DNA of 64,000 nucleotides, from contig WTPW01000158.1 in assembly GCA_009809945.1 (NCBI GenBank), positions 534,045-598,044 of the forward strand, given 5' to 3'. The DNA comes from Gigaspora margarita (Eukaryota; Glomeromycota; Glomeromycetes; Diversisporales; Gigasporaceae). Below, piece after piece: positions 20,034 through 32,034 of the stretch (positions are counted from its first letter, which is position 1; each line of letters opens with the position of its first letter). The position numbers and the translations under genes are program-made. The notes below the pieces were generated by a model. That model was not told the DNA's origin. It ran no database searches and saw nothing but the letters and a program-made list of their open reading frames with translations.

Positions 20034-20926
20034 ATGTTTTTTTCTTTAATTATTAAAAAAATAGCATTAAAATCTTTATATAGTATTTTTTTTAATGAAG
20101 AAAAATGTATAAATTTTTCATTAGAAAAAGAAATATTACAAAATAAACAAAGTTATGAGATTTGTAATTCAGAAAAACTCGATATATTAATTATTACAAA
20201 TGCAAGAATTGAGAATGCAACAAAAAAGAATCAGTCTTTAAAAATACTATTTTTTCAAATAGTAATATTAAATGTTTTGATATTCTGTTATTGGATATTT
20301 TTGTTATGCAAATTGAATTATACTTCAGTTAGTATGATGACAACCTTTTCATCTATTACAATTATAAAATTTGTAAATTTATTTAGAGATTTAGCAATTT
20401 CTAAATTAACAAGTGAAGATCATATTATTGGAGGAAAGAATATTATTTGTGAAATTGATGAAAGTAAATTCAAAAAATATGAAGATTTTTGGGTTTAGGT
20501 AATTGAGTAATAAAAATCTTTTTAAAATAAATATTTAAATAATAAAATATATACTATTTAATTTGATTTTATATAGGTGGTATTGAAAGAACCAAAGAAA
20601 AGAAATGCTTTTTTGTTATAACAGAAGATTGAGAAGCACCAATTTTGAGAAGAATAATTAAACAACATGTAGATCATTGAAAAGGTTATAGTCATTTAGA
20701 TCAATTAAATATAATTTATCATAGAGTAAATTATTCAAAAAATAGAATTCAACAAAAAACTGGAGTACACACTAATAGTGTTGAAGATTTATAGAATGGT
20801 GTAAAATTAAATATATCTACTAGAAATTGTTCTAAGCAATTATTAGAAAAGCATCTTTATGAATTTATGTAGAGATATAAATATTGAAATAATTTATTTG
20901 AAGCTTTTGTTAATTTATTAAAATAA
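20034..20926 (+). pseudogene. Merlin / IS1595-like (ISXO2) transposase, decayed
   Basis: The frame 20034-20498 has a hydrophobic segment and an N-terminal domain ending EIDESKF and DFWV, which is the first catalytic Asp region of the IS1595/Merlin DDE domain. After about 75 bp that look intron-like (GTAATT near 20499, ATATAG at 20571-20576) the homology resumes with GGIERTKEKKCFFVI. It then passes the second Asp (HLDQLN), the N-H-x region (IIYHRVNYSKNRIQ) and GVHTNSVEDL with the last acid, ending at TAA 20924. The straightforward GT-AG splice does not keep the frame. All five Trp positions of the second part are stops (TGA 20630, 20678, 20885; TAG 20792, 20870), while the first part keeps TGG codons. 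The family enzyme excises and inserts DNA with 8-9 bp TSDs. No ends were found. Confidence 0.8.
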
Positions 20927-21052
20927 TTATATTATAATTAATTTTATTATAAAAAATATAAATATTTTTTTATTTTATTAAAAATATTTTAATAAAAAAT
21001 AAAAAAGAAAGTAAACTAGAATTTTACATATGTTTTTATCATAATTATTAAT

Positions 21053-21125
21053 GCCAGGCGGTTTGCAAAAAAAAAGCATCAAGGCGCAGCTGCGATGCCT
21101 TTTTTTTTAGTATTACCGCCCGGCT
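21053..21125. repeat. GC-tipped double hairpin, about 72 bp
   Basis: GCCAGGCGGT pairs with ACCGCCCGGC on the outside and AGCATC with GATGCCT inside around CAGCTG, separated by A and T runs. It is a sharp GC island in AT-rich DNA, reminiscent of mobile GC-cluster palindromes. Its function is unknown. Confidence 0.65.
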
Positions 21126-21517
21126 ATAAATTACTCACAAAATTGATAGTTAATATTAAAAATAAGTATCTATTTATATTAGTTTAATATAGCTAACTTT
21201 TAACTTAACATCTAACTCTAAAAAATGTGCTTCAAAAAATTTTATTTATTACTGGCTTGTCAATTTTTTTTATACTATACATATTTTATTTTATCTATCA
21301 CATTTATTAATTCATCAATTAGAAATATATAACAATTTATTTATTTTTTTTAATTTTTATTTATTAATATAAATGCTATTACATATATACTATATTTAAA
21401 TTATTATTTGCTAGTATACAAATTACCTTTTAATTGAATCTATACTATTCTCTAAGCTTTTTCTAATTGTCATTAAAGCAGCAAACTATTTTTTTGAGTT
21501 AGATTCCATATTATTTA

Positions 21518-22009
21518 CCCTGTAAGAAAATTGTACCAGATAGGCATGGACATCCACATTAATGCATGTGAGCTTGTGGCATAGATTGAGGACCAGATTT
21601 GTATGTATATGGAACTGTTTGCCCATATATTTCAGACAATAATTGGACTGTGTTTTGTAGCACTTTATTAATTTAAAATTCACGAATTTTGGCACAGATT
21701 TTAAGAACATTTTGGGCTGTTTGTATATGCATTTTGTACTGTAATTGGACCAGGTTTTGTGCCACTTTACATGCTATTATGAAATACAAGCTATTACGTG
21801 AAACAGTTCTATATATGTTATTTCAAATACGTGCCAACACTACATATGTGCTAATACGTGTTATTCCTAGTATGACAAATGTGCATATGCATGTCACTAT
21901 GAGATGTACTATTACATATATCGTGCATGAGCATGCCATCATGGAGGTGCTATTTTGAACATTTTTAACACCAATGTGTGCCACATTCCAGTTCACATTT
22001 CTTACAGGG
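21518..22009. mobile_element. Harbinger-like MITE (3-bp TSD TTA)
   Basis: The ends CCCTGTAAGAAAATTG and CACATTTCTTACAGGG are inverted, with TTA on both sides (21515-21517, 22010-22012). The 3-bp TWA duplication points to the PIF/Harbinger superfamily. ACGTG and CATATGCATG words recur inside. The overlapping short frames are not credible genes. Confidence 0.75.
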
Positions 22010-22012
22010 TTA

Positions 22013-23765
22013 GCTAACTCTATATAATATTTAGGATTACCAGAAGTATATTTGGGTCATAGTTGTGCATCACTTAGCCAATTCAATATAGTATTCAGGT
22101 ATCCCATAGCAAATTTAGGTCATAATTAGAAATATATCTCATGCAAGGTACAAAATTCTTAAATCTGCAACTTTGTGCACCTTGACAGATAGATATCAAT
22201 CTTGTACAAAGTAAATTATTTATAAACTAATGTTAATAATCATCAAACTATCAATATCAATAATTTTAAATAAAAATTTAACATAGCTCACATAAAATCA
22301 CACAATGTAACCCTTGTATGAGATATGTGAATAAATTCTAAACTTGTCAGGTACAACTTCAGTCATAAATATGCATGGCCTAGCTAATTCAATATGATCA
22401 CAGGAGTCTCGAGATCAAATTCAAGTCATAATTGTTTGTGTATACCTAATGAAAAACTAAGATCAGATAAAACAGTGCTCAAAAGTTCTTTGCCAATTAA
22501 CATCTCCATATAACACTTTCGTTTTGCTTATTATAATAAATATAAATATATTTAATTTGCCAGGCAAGATATGAATTTTAAAAATTACAGAATTATATAT
22601 TTAAAAATAAGCTAGTAATTTTTATAAAAAAATACTCCCTAATGTTTATTCAGTTCAGGAGAAACTTTTTCAAACAGATTAAGCTTGTGGTAATTATTTT
22701 CTATAGTCGTTTAATACACATGTAAATTGAAAGATAGTACTGTAGTATAGTATATAACTATGTAGAATTTCAACTAACAAAATATATTAAAGTATTCCAA
22801 CCTTTCTGACATTGTTAAGGCTGATAAAAATTTCATTTCTTATCTACTTTGCTGAACTACTTTATCTTATTATATCTCTTGTTGAAAAACATTAATTATT
22901 TTGTCATGTATTACAAAAAAAATTTTTTTATAAGATGTGATAATTTTTACTAATAAAAGTATTTTAAAATTACAATTGACTGTATAAATAAATAATTGTC
23001 ACAAATAGCCAATCAAAACGAACTTTTGCTATGCTGCTGAATGTGGGGTAACTATTTTAAAATTGTAATTGTTGCCATTTATATACATACGTATGTTGTA
23101 GCAAGAAGTGTTTAAAATTCAAATCAAAAGTTATGTTCTCAAAAGAGCATAATTTAAATTTTTATTGTTCTCAAAAACTTTTTAGTATTCATTATATATT
23201 AAATATATTGAACATTAACTTTTAAAGCATGTTCATTTTATATTAGCTTTAAACAATTTGATATATATTATTTATTAATTTACAACAAAATTAATTCAAA
23301 TTAATAAAATCAATAATCTAATAATTAATTCTATAATCAAGTTTGCACTATTCTTGGCATGCTAATTGAAAATTAAGCTTTTCTTACACTGTAATTACTC
23401 ACTTGTAGTTTAACATATTGTAAATTAAAGTTATATCTAACTTTTAACTTTAAAATGAGTAGATTATAAATAAATAACTTATGCACTAATAGTTTAATAT
23501 AGTAAATAAAATAATTTTTAATAAAGGATTCTATTGTTAATAGAATAATAACTAATTAAAAATAAATTCTATACTTACAATTTATACACTAAGTTCATGC
23601 TTATCTATTAATAATTTTTAAACTTTGTATATGATTCTTTGTATTTTTTTCAACATAACACAATGTATTATACAATTTAATTTCTAATAATTTTGTTAAA
23701 ACTTCAAGTGCTTTTTATATTTGCTTATAGTAAAACAAGCCTTTTTATAATATTTTAATAATCTA
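22013..23765. other. Non-coding DNA with weak repeats
   Basis: TAGCTAATTCAATAT-like words recur at about 22013, 22076 and 22380, each followed by a TCATAATT word, so an old tandem repeat is possible. A TGTTCTC-family fragment lies at about 23104-23200. No gene is seen. Confidence 0.5.
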
Positions 23766-24075
23766 ACCATGACTGATTAATGTAACAGAGGATTGTACCA
23801 GTAATACAAGTAGGATTGACAGGTAAAGCAAGGACCAGAGGGTTTAAAGGGTTTAAATAGGTAACCCCTAGTTGGGTTGCAGGTATGGCAACTAGTGTAT
23901 AACCTTAGGGCAGACTGCTTAAATTATATATCCAAAAGTTGTATATGTGGCTAGTTGTATCCTCATCAATGTAACAAATATTGGGTGCCCAAAGAGGCTC
24001 CCTTGATCCATTTGCTTGAATAAAAACCTTTCTTCAGAGTGAAAACTTTGATATAAAAAAAAAAAATAATAATAT
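23766..24075 (+). mobile_element. Long SINE-like retroelement, 5'-truncated copy
   Basis: It matches the last 300 bp of the element at 9650-10895, including TAGTTGGGTTGCAGGTATGG and TTGCTTGAATAAAAACCTTT, and the tail TATAAAAAAAAAAAATAATAAT at about 24052-24073. Truncation at the 5' side is typical of LINE-driven copying. Confidence 0.75.
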
Positions 24076-24366
24076 TTTACTAATGCTACTATTGGTTAAT
24101 ACAATAAATAAGAAACCAATTACTTTGTTATATAACTATTTAAACTTTGTACTAACAAATACTTTGTGTCTTTTTTATTTGCTTAGTATTAGCATATCAT
24201 TGACCCAAATCATCTATATATAAGTTTACACAATAATGATACTCTCAATATAAAAAACACACAGTATAGCTAATAAATAATTTCATTTTAAAAATCTTTA
24301 AAGGTTATTTCCTTAAATATTTATTTGTTACCCATATTGTAAAACTTTATACATATGTGCTACATA

Positions 24367-24606
24367 TGGGAGACATCAATAAAAAGAAACAAATTTTTTC
24401 TAAGTAAAAGTTTTTTAACTTTAAGTTAAAATAACTTAACACTATTTAATATAATTTAATAAATTTTTTTTATTTTATTTTTATATAGTTAAGAATTAAA
24501 ACAAAAAAATTATTAAATTGATTTGGTAGTTATTAAGATATTTTGATTTAAAATTTTAAAAAAAGTTACTAAAAATGATTTGTCCCTTTTCTATTGATGT
24601 GCCCCA
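24367..24606. mobile_element. TA-flanked MITE, GGGGTGAGTCAGTAG family, copy 2
   Basis: The ends TGGGAGACATCAATA and TATTGATGTGCCCCA are inverted, with TA on both sides (24365-24366, 24607-24608). The interior aligns along its length with 7030-7272 (for example AAATTTTTTCTAAGTAAAAG). Confidence 0.8.
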
Positions 24607-24654
24607 TATAGTACATATACACATAATCAAATTACATTATCAAATTAATAAACA

Positions 24655-24839
24655 TTTTATATAATTTATTGTTCTCATTAGTAAATCTAGAACATAAAAA
24701 TTTTATAAATGTTTTCTTTGAGAACATTTTAAGAGGATAAAATGTTCTCAAATAAGAGAACCTTTTTTTAAATATCAATGTTCTTAAAAAAACTCAAATG
24801 TTCATTGAGAACCATGAGAATATTGAATTTTAAACACTG
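24655..24839. mobile_element. hAT-like MITE fragment, TGTTCTCATGAGAACA family
   Basis: Repeated TTGAGAACATTTT / AAAATGTTCTCAA words and a right end TTTTAAACACTG. The left end is uncertain. Confidence 0.45.
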
Positions 24840-24849
24840 GTGACAAGTA

Positions 24850-25184
24850 CCCCAGTAGCACCAACAGATTTCACTGGTCTGCAATCTAGAACATTCGATT
24901 TACATGTCTTATCCAATAATGAGTTATGTTTTGATGTAACATAACACAATCAGAAAGATCAAAACAAAATGTTCACTTTTTCAAAATCACTCATATCATA
25001 AAAATTTGCATAAGAAACCACTTTCTGTGCTCTAACAAAAAAATTTCCTTGAACAATTTTACTCAAAGAACCTTCTAACTCTAAGTTAGCAAAGATTCTA
25101 ACCTTAACTTATATGAGTTCAAAAATTTTTTAGTGACAATGTTCTAGATTGCAGATTAGTAAAAATCTATTAGTACTACTGGGG
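24850..25184. mobile_element. Tc1/mariner-type MITE with 47-bp TIR
   Basis: The ends CCCCAGTAGCACCAACAGAT and ATCTATTAGTACTACTGGGG are inverted. The match continues through CTGCAATCTAGAACATT. TA flanks both sides (24848-24849, 25185-25186). Confidence 0.85.
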
Positions 25185-25186
25185 TA

Positions 25187-26659
25187 GTTACGTTGTGACT
25201 GGCTCTGTTATGAGACTTTTTTTTTGTTTACATTAGGGAATTGTTCCTTTTGTTTATATCATTATAATAGTAATATTTTTCCTATTATAAGTCATAGATA
25301 GTGGAATCGACATAGGCCCAAATAGAACAAGCAATATGCCACAGTGACTTCTGGAAGAAACACATGGCAACTACACCTGCCAGGGCCACAACCCAGTTTT
25401 TACAAATTGATATTTCACTGCCATTGTTTGTTTATTACCTTTTTTGATAGCTATAGATTTTACACATGAATTTACACATGCTTAAGGGCATAGCAATTCT
25501 GCTTGCTACAGCCCCAATCTAGTTTTTGCACCTGGAATTCGGCTATAATTGTTTGTTCGTTAAGTTAGTGGTATTAACACATATAAGTTTGGCTCTGGCT
25601 CAAACAAAAAGCCTGAAAAGCCTTTTGTCACTCCAAGTATGCCTCGAGGCATAGGAATTCACCTCTGATCTTTGTTTAAAGAAATTGTAGTCATGATAAG
25701 TTAGAATGAATTCAATAGAATTAGTTATAGTAGTTTAAAACTTATGTATTTATTAAGAAGGAAAAATGTATATAATACCCTCCTTTTAGGAAGAGTTTGA
25801 ATTTGAGAAAAACTAAAAGTTCTAATCTTGAAATAAGAGTAGAAGTGTTAAGAAGTTTCCCTTGTTGTTAAACCCATTTTGTTATAATAAAAATCGCTTA
25901 TTGAACCTACCTTGTACCCATAGAATATTAGTTATTCTAAGTTAAATTCATATCATTAGTTATAACTTTGTAACCCGCATTTTGAACTCTATTAAATTTG
26001 TAACCCAGTTAAAAAAGAAAGATCGAATTAATCACCTTTATATATAAAACATCAATCAATTAAACCCCTTTGATTACCTGATTTATTGAAGAATCAACAT
26101 TGTTCAATTAATCATCCAATTTTGATCTTGATCACATGATAATTGCTAATAATATTAACAATTGTATTTGAACTTTAATCCTTTTGCACATAGAATAAAA
26201 GAGAGTTATATAAATATAGTGGACCTAGAACCATGAACCAAATACATCTATAAGAAATACCAGAGATACATATTCTTGTTTATTCATGCCACAGCAAGAA
26301 CCTAAAAGAACCTCGAGACCTAGACCAAATCTTCTACACCTCTTTCTGCTTGCCAATTCGAGGATCAAGAGTCTTGCTGAATTGTTAGCTCTTGGTTTAG
26401 ATAGATAGTGGTGTTGTTAGTTTATTTTATTTGATTAGCTAATTGCCAACACCCTTACAACATACATAATTAATTACATAAAAAATCTCATAAATTCGTA
26501 ATCGATCTATGAACAAATTAATGCTAAATAAAACAATGCAAAATAACCAGTTAGTTATTCACATTATCAGTTGTTATCTGTTTTGAAAATAGACTTTAGT
26601 TTGCTATGCAGATTTTGTATCTTGATATTAGATTAACTGAGATATGGATAACATTAATA
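25187..26659. other. Non-coding DNA, no gene recognised
   Basis: 25290-25670 is less AT-rich and holds two loosely similar halves (a CACATGGCAACTACACCTGC-like word near 25360 and GGGCATAGCAATTCTGCTTGC near 25488), perhaps an old repeat. The rest shows no feature. Confidence 0.4.
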
Positions 26660-27560
26660 ACATGCGTTAGTGAGTCATATACTGTATGTAACCAGTACAG
26701 TAAGGTTTGTAAAGTAACTTAAGATAGGAACTATAATTATTTCAACGAGCTAACTCAACCCTAACCACATATTGTAATTATTAGAATAGTGAGCAAGTTT
26801 TTATAAGAATTTTCTACAATAATTCTAGTAGGATTGTAACAGAATTTTTATAGTACTCATAATAGAAACATTATAATTCTAACACACTAATTTTTCTTTT
26901 ATTGTTACTGAAATGGCACGCAAACTTTGTAATATAACAGAATTTTTACAATAGCTTACAATAAAATCACAACAAACTGCCTCAACATTACTATATGCTA
27001 CATATCATTAGTATAGTAAGTAAGTTTTGTAATGAAATTTTTTTTAGTGATACAATAATTTTTAATGCAATTAACTAACTTATAATTACATACTAAGGTT
27101 ACTTAATAGCGACTAAGTTCAACAACAGAATTTTATACAATAAATCACGAAGAAATTATAATAATTTTAATACAAACCCACTTAACCTAAACCTTAGCTA
27201 CATACTAGGCAATGCATAGCATTGTGTCTGGAGCTATCATGTGAGTGATCATTATATATTGAACCAATCAGCATCACAGAAACGAACAGATGGAAATTGC
27301 AAAGTTACATTTTTGATATTTTGATCTACAATGCATCAAAAACAAAAGTTTGGTATCACTTTGCATAGACAATAAAGAGTCCTCCACTATGCTCTGGACA
27401 ATAATATATTGAGCAAGTTTTGTAACAGATTTTTTTATAGTAACATGATAGAATTATGATCATTCCAATGCAAAATAACTTGACCTTTATGAGGTCAATA
27501 GGATAACAAGCAAGTTCAGATCAGATAGAATTATGATAATCTTCAATTGGAGAGTGCAAT
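26660..27560. repeat. Degenerate tandem repeat region, unit about 110-130 bp
   Basis: The phrase AGTAAGTTTTGTAACAGAATTTTTA followed by an ATAATAG...AATTATAATAATT phrase and a CAAACTAACTTAACCTTAACTAC phrase recurs in diverged form about seven times (for example near 26700, 26800, 26930, 27015, 27115, 27415, 27490). The unit boundaries are approximate. Confidence 0.5.
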
Positions 27561-27639
27561 ATACAGTACTATGTAAATCAAAACTATATATGGTATCATA
27601 TAAAAATCTATTATCAAATTTTTTTTTCAGATTGCGATC

Positions 27640-27990
27640 GATAGGTAATAATTTTATAATAATTAAACAAAATTTTAAATAGATGTACAGCCTTAACAGT
27701 TTGATAGTTTTAGATAAATTTTCGCAAAGACTAATATTATATCTTCGAACAAAGCTATAGAATCATTTCATTTATTTAAACATGAAAAAACTGTAATATG
27801 CTATGTATTTTTTTTTAAAGTGACAAAAGAAAGAACTTAGTTTAGTTTCATTTTTAAATAAATGACTCTATAACATTGTTTGTAGTAACGTAATACTAGT
27901 CTTTGTAAAGTTTTATCCAAAATTATTGAGCCATTAGGGCTGTACATCTGTTTAAAATTTGTATTAATTATTATAAAATTATTATTTATC
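27640..27990. repeat. 351-bp palindromic element
   Basis: The arms at 27640-27790 and 27840-27990 are inverted copies (both carry GATGTACAGCC and TTTTATAATAATTAA). There is no ORF and the TSD is unclear. Confidence 0.7.
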
Positions 27991-28048
27991 TTTTGAAAAA
28001 TTCTTTAATAAATTTAAAATTTATTATATGACCACATATAGTTTTGAC

Positions 28049-28331
28049 CAGTGTTGTACGTTTTGGCTGTCCACAGCCTTTTTTGGCTTGTCCATGTCCA
28101 AAATTGTCCAAACGTCCAAGATTGTCCAAAGCTTGTCCAGGCTTTAATAATTAATAAATTTATCTAAAAAATATATAACTATATATTTTTTTAGGTGCTG
28201 AACACATTCCAGTTAAAATTAAAATAGGTTATCTTAATAAAATTTTAAGTAATCTTTTTACTTTATTTAATTGTTCAAAATTGTCCAAAATTGTCCAAAT
28301 CATTGTCCAAAGCTGTCCCGTGACAACACTG
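28049..28331. mobile_element. hAT-type MITE, copy 2 (8-bp TSD GTTTTGAC)
   Basis: It begins CAGTGTTGTACG and ends GACAACACTG, flanked exactly by GTTTTGAC (28041-28048, 28332-28339). It is the same element as 2067-2335 in opposite orientation, with intact CAGTG at both ends. This copy is the better representative. Confidence 0.93.
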
Positions 28332-28639
28332 GTTTTGACCATATTAAAAATCCTACACAGAATCTGCATTTTCCCAGCACTATTTGACATTTGCTCAGTA
28401 TCTCTTTTTCTTTTTACTTAATAGGTAGTGCAAATTCATTAGCAGAATTTTGCATAACTGTTGCCTCCTTTTTTTTTGTTAGCATTTTTTGTGCAATATC
28501 AAATTATGCATGTAGTTGAAATTCACATGATTAGAAAGTGCACATCAAACCACAAATTTAATTTTGGATATATACTGCATCATAAATAAAGTAATTCAGA
28601 AAGAATAAACCTTTATCATTAAATATAAAGAACATATTT

Positions 28640-29745
28640 AATGGGTATCCATTTGCCGTACTAAATTTAGTACAAAATACTTAATTTAGTACAGTTTTAA
28701 AAGCTAAATTTTGTAAAATTTTGATTATTAACTTCAAATTAAATTTATCCAATATGTAATCCTATATTTATAAAGTGTACTTGTTTTTTTAAATTTATAA
28801 AAGCTATATTAAAAAGTTTAAAAATGGTTTGCTACAAAAAGTGCAACCAAAAAATGACCAAAAACACTAAACAAAATTATTAAATTGTGAATAATAAAAA
28901 ATTTTATTTAATAAAGCTTCATTAAATTTTTAATATGTTGTAAAGCTAGTTTTTCTGATTCTAATGATAATAAAATCATTAAAATTGGTTCTGTAGATAA
29001 AAAGTTATATGTTATTTAATTTTGCTAATTTTTTTATATGTTTTTCATATGTTTTATTATAAAAAAAACTACCTATTTTTAGACTGCATCACAATAAAAC
29101 AGGTTTAATTGACTATGTTAAAAAACTATTATTTATTTTTTTAACTATTCAGAAATCAAAGTTAGATCTAAAATAATTTAAAATTTTAATTTTTTTATTT
29201 TCTTATAAATTTTTATACAATATAGCTCTTTTAGAGCTGTACTAAATTAAGTACAGCAAAATTTACACAAAATTCAAGAAGCTTAAGATCAATTTATACT
29301 AAAGTTTTATTCATAAATACTGCCAAAATTTGGCATGATAATAGTATTGGTTTTAATGTATATATTAGCAAAATTTCAAATAAAATTTTTAGTTTGTTAG
29401 GCCAGTCCAATTTAATTCAGAAGTACCAATTTAATTTAATGGTTTACATTACCCCCCCTCCTTAGAGCTCCCCCTCCCTCATAGTAAAAAAATTTTTGAC
29501 AGATATACATAGTACTACAGAAAATTTCAGAAAATTTTTATATAGTCCTGGAACAAATCGGAAAAATTTTTTTTTGAAAAAAATTTTTTTAAAATTTTGC
29601 TATATGAACCACCCCTCCCTCCCCTCCCTCTTTTGTGAGTAGGATGTAATGTAAACCACTGAATTAAATTGGTCTGTGCCTTATTGTAAAATAATTTTTT
29701 TTAATTTGTACTAAATTTAATACAGAAGGCTAACAGATATCCATT
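28640..29745. mobile_element. Large inverted-repeat element, about 1.1 kb, carrying a younger MITE
   Basis: AATGGGTATCCATTTGCC with TACTAAATTTAGTAC at the left answers GTACTAAATTTAATACAGAA with TAACAGATATCCATT at the right. More TACTAAATTAAGTAC words lie at 28683 and 29243. A GATTCTAAT...AAAATCAT...AAATTGG module near 28960 resembles modules in the elements at 1-440, 18160 and 55300. There is no ORF and the TSD is not resolved. Confidence 0.65.
29400..29680. mobile_element. Harbinger-like MITE (TTA TSD) with C-rich arms
   Basis: The ends GGCCAGTCCAATTTAATTCAG and CTGAATTAAATTGGTCTGTGCC are inverted, with TTA on both sides (29397-29399, 29681-29683). TGGTTTACATTAC follows in both arms. CCCCTCCCTC runs occur in the left arm (29451-29480) and the right arm (29612-29630). 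It lies inside the 28640-29745 element. Confidence 0.8.
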
Positions 29746-29978
29746 AATTTAGAATTTTTTATTTTTTTGTATAAGTGATACATTACATCCTATTAAGATC
29801 TGGTGTAATGTAAAATCAAAAAAAATAAATTAATTCATTAGTTGGTTAGGATAGCTTTTTTAGCAAAGAGTTTTTAACCAAAAATTTTGTAAGGAATTTT
29901 TTTTGTTAGAGCACAAGAGATAGTTTCATAGACAAATTTAGCGTTATGACTGATTTTCAAAAAAAATCATAATCACTA

Positions 29979-30140
29979 GTGTTCTGCAAGATCCAATACA
30001 AGATCCAGATCTGATCTGTATCCGGTGCTTCAGATCTAATCGGATCCATGATTTATAAAATCCACTGGATCCAGAGGATCTGATCCAAAGATCTGTTTGG
30101 ATCCATTCACGCAGATTGGTTGTACTTTGCAGACTCTCAT
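29979..30140. mobile_element. Iterated-word element with GGATCC words (one end clear)
   Basis: TA then GTGTTCTGCAAGATCC opens a stretch dense in AGATCC / GGATCC / GATCTG words. The start matches the complement of 42631-42648 and, more distantly, the ends of the GATTTGAATTT family (GTTCCGCAA). The right end is unsure (a weak TTTGCAGACTCTCATA near 30128). Confidence 0.45.
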
Positions 30141-30990
30141 ACCAGGAACGAAGTGCATGGTTAAGCAGCGTGTGAAGTGTTTCTGTACAAATCTGTGCTT
30201 TTGATTGGATGTTTCTTTTTTAAATATGTCATATGATTTGCTTATTCTATATTTAATTTTTATAAACTGGTTTTTTATACAGAATGTAACTATAACTAAT
30301 TGTTATCGCATTTATAATATGTATATATATAATTAGAAATTGCATATGGGCTTTTTCACCCATATGTGGCTCAATTTTTTTTCTATTTTGCACATGGGGC
30401 TTCTTATTTATGCATTTATTTGTATCGCTTTTTCCCCTAATTTGTTTTCAGATTTACCTGTACCAGGAGTGGAGTACAACGAAGTGCATGGTTATCTAAA
30501 GAGTGAAATGGTGTGAGCAAATACGGTTCTTTGATTGGTTGTGTTTTCACATGATGTTGTGGAATGCAATATTTTGGATTTGCTTTTTATGTTGAACCGG
30601 TTTGGTATGACTTTTTTACGTATGTACGTGCTGTTCATGCGTAATTGTTCCTGCAAAGGGGACTATTTTTAAGTGAGTATTTCGGGTTTACATTTTGTGC
30701 CTGTTTATCACGTAGGGGGTTGATGTTTAAGGGGTTCGGTATGTGGTTACAGTAATTTTTTTTTTGCTCAAAATCTTTTTTATAAAAATGTTGAAATTCT
30801 GTTTTATACCAGGAACGAAGTGCAACAAAGTGCATAGTTATCTGAAGAGTGAAATTATGTGAACAAATACAGTTCTTTGATTGGTTATATTTTTGCATGA
30901 CATTGTGGAATGCGATGGTCCGATTTGCATTTTATATTAAACTGGTTTGATATGACTTTCATAAGTACGTACGTGCATAGCAGTCACACG
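30141..30990. repeat. Three direct repeats of about 165 bp
   Basis: ACCAGGAACGAAGTGCATGG, then TCTTTGATTGGTTG and CCGGTTTGGTATGACTTT, recur at about 30141 (partial), 30463 and 30812. Spacers of roughly 160-300 bp differ. Parts recur near 40180-40340 (GTACGTGCATTCGTAC, GGACTATTTTAAGTAAGTATTTC). The nature is unknown. Confidence 0.6.
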
Positions 30991-32034
30991 ATTTGTCATG
31001 CAGATCACTGGGGTAAAATTTTTAATATGAAATTTGAGTGATCGACATGCCTATTTTTGATAGTAAATTGCATAAATTGCAATGGTAGGCTTTTTTTAAT
31101 CGCTATTTTTAGGGGTTTCTTAAAAGGAAACCGCGCTCACAAGACTAGATAAAATTGCTTAGCTATACAAATACTTTATTGATTTGTAGCTTTAACAAAG
31201 AAAAAAAATAAAGCGAGAAAGATCATGACCTCAAAAAGAGCCTTTTATTCAAAAATACACATACTCGGTTGAGATCATGAATTTCAAGGAACGTGAATTC
31301 AGAACTATTATCGTTTCGGGTTTGTTCACACCCAAATCTCAACTAAGATCTATTTTTTATTAATAATATACAACATTAGAGTAGCTGCATGACACAATGG
31401 TGCTAAAACCAGGAATATTATATAAGTACATTTGCCATTTCGTTCATATGAAGGCATTTATTCATTTCAATTATTTTTTCATTCTAATTATTTTTCGACA
31501 AAAGAAAAATTTGCCAAAAATAGGTTCAGAAACTATTTTGTTTCTTTTCGCACACATGACATCCCAACAATCAGCAGTCTTACTTATTTGGGAGACTTGA
31601 TACTTTTGAAAGAACTTTCTTTGACAAGAATAGTTATGGTGTTATGCTTTATACACCTTATTGGGTCGACAGCTTATAGTCAGCAATTGACAACTGTGGA
31701 TTTGGTAGAAATGTCAACTGGAAGTAGACTAACTTTGAAGTTGTAATTTATAATGGCTTGCAAAAGAATGTGCTGAATCCTGACTGGTACTTTGTACATA
31801 ATGTGATAAAAATTACATGAGATCTGATACTGAAAAATAAAATAAGTATAAGATCCATTTTCATTCAAAAGAAGGCATTTTTTCATTCTAATTATTTTTT
31901 ATATCTTGTAAAAAATAGATAAGAGGAAGAAGCATTCGATGAGAAATGATCGCAGAAATAATTTTTAGTCGAAGACAAAAAATTCATTTTATTTCGAGTC
32001 CTATTCTTCATCAAGATTTATTGGGGTGTCACAT
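30991..32034. other. No gene recognised
   Basis: Short frames at 31397-31746 are not supported by composition or homology. A CATTTTTTCATTCTAATTATTTTT word is duplicated (31466, 31877). Confidence 0.4.

Noticed and set aside
20576..20926. Alternative genetic code (TGA as Trp), for instance mitochondrial DNA
   Set aside because: TAG also stands at Trp sites, TGG is used elsewhere in the same genes, and the intact S9 peptidase gene has spliceosomal introns and normal TGG codons.
31397..31746. Two overlapping frames of 67 and 104 codons
   Set aside because: No domain, no codon bias, and both overlap duplicated AT-rich words.
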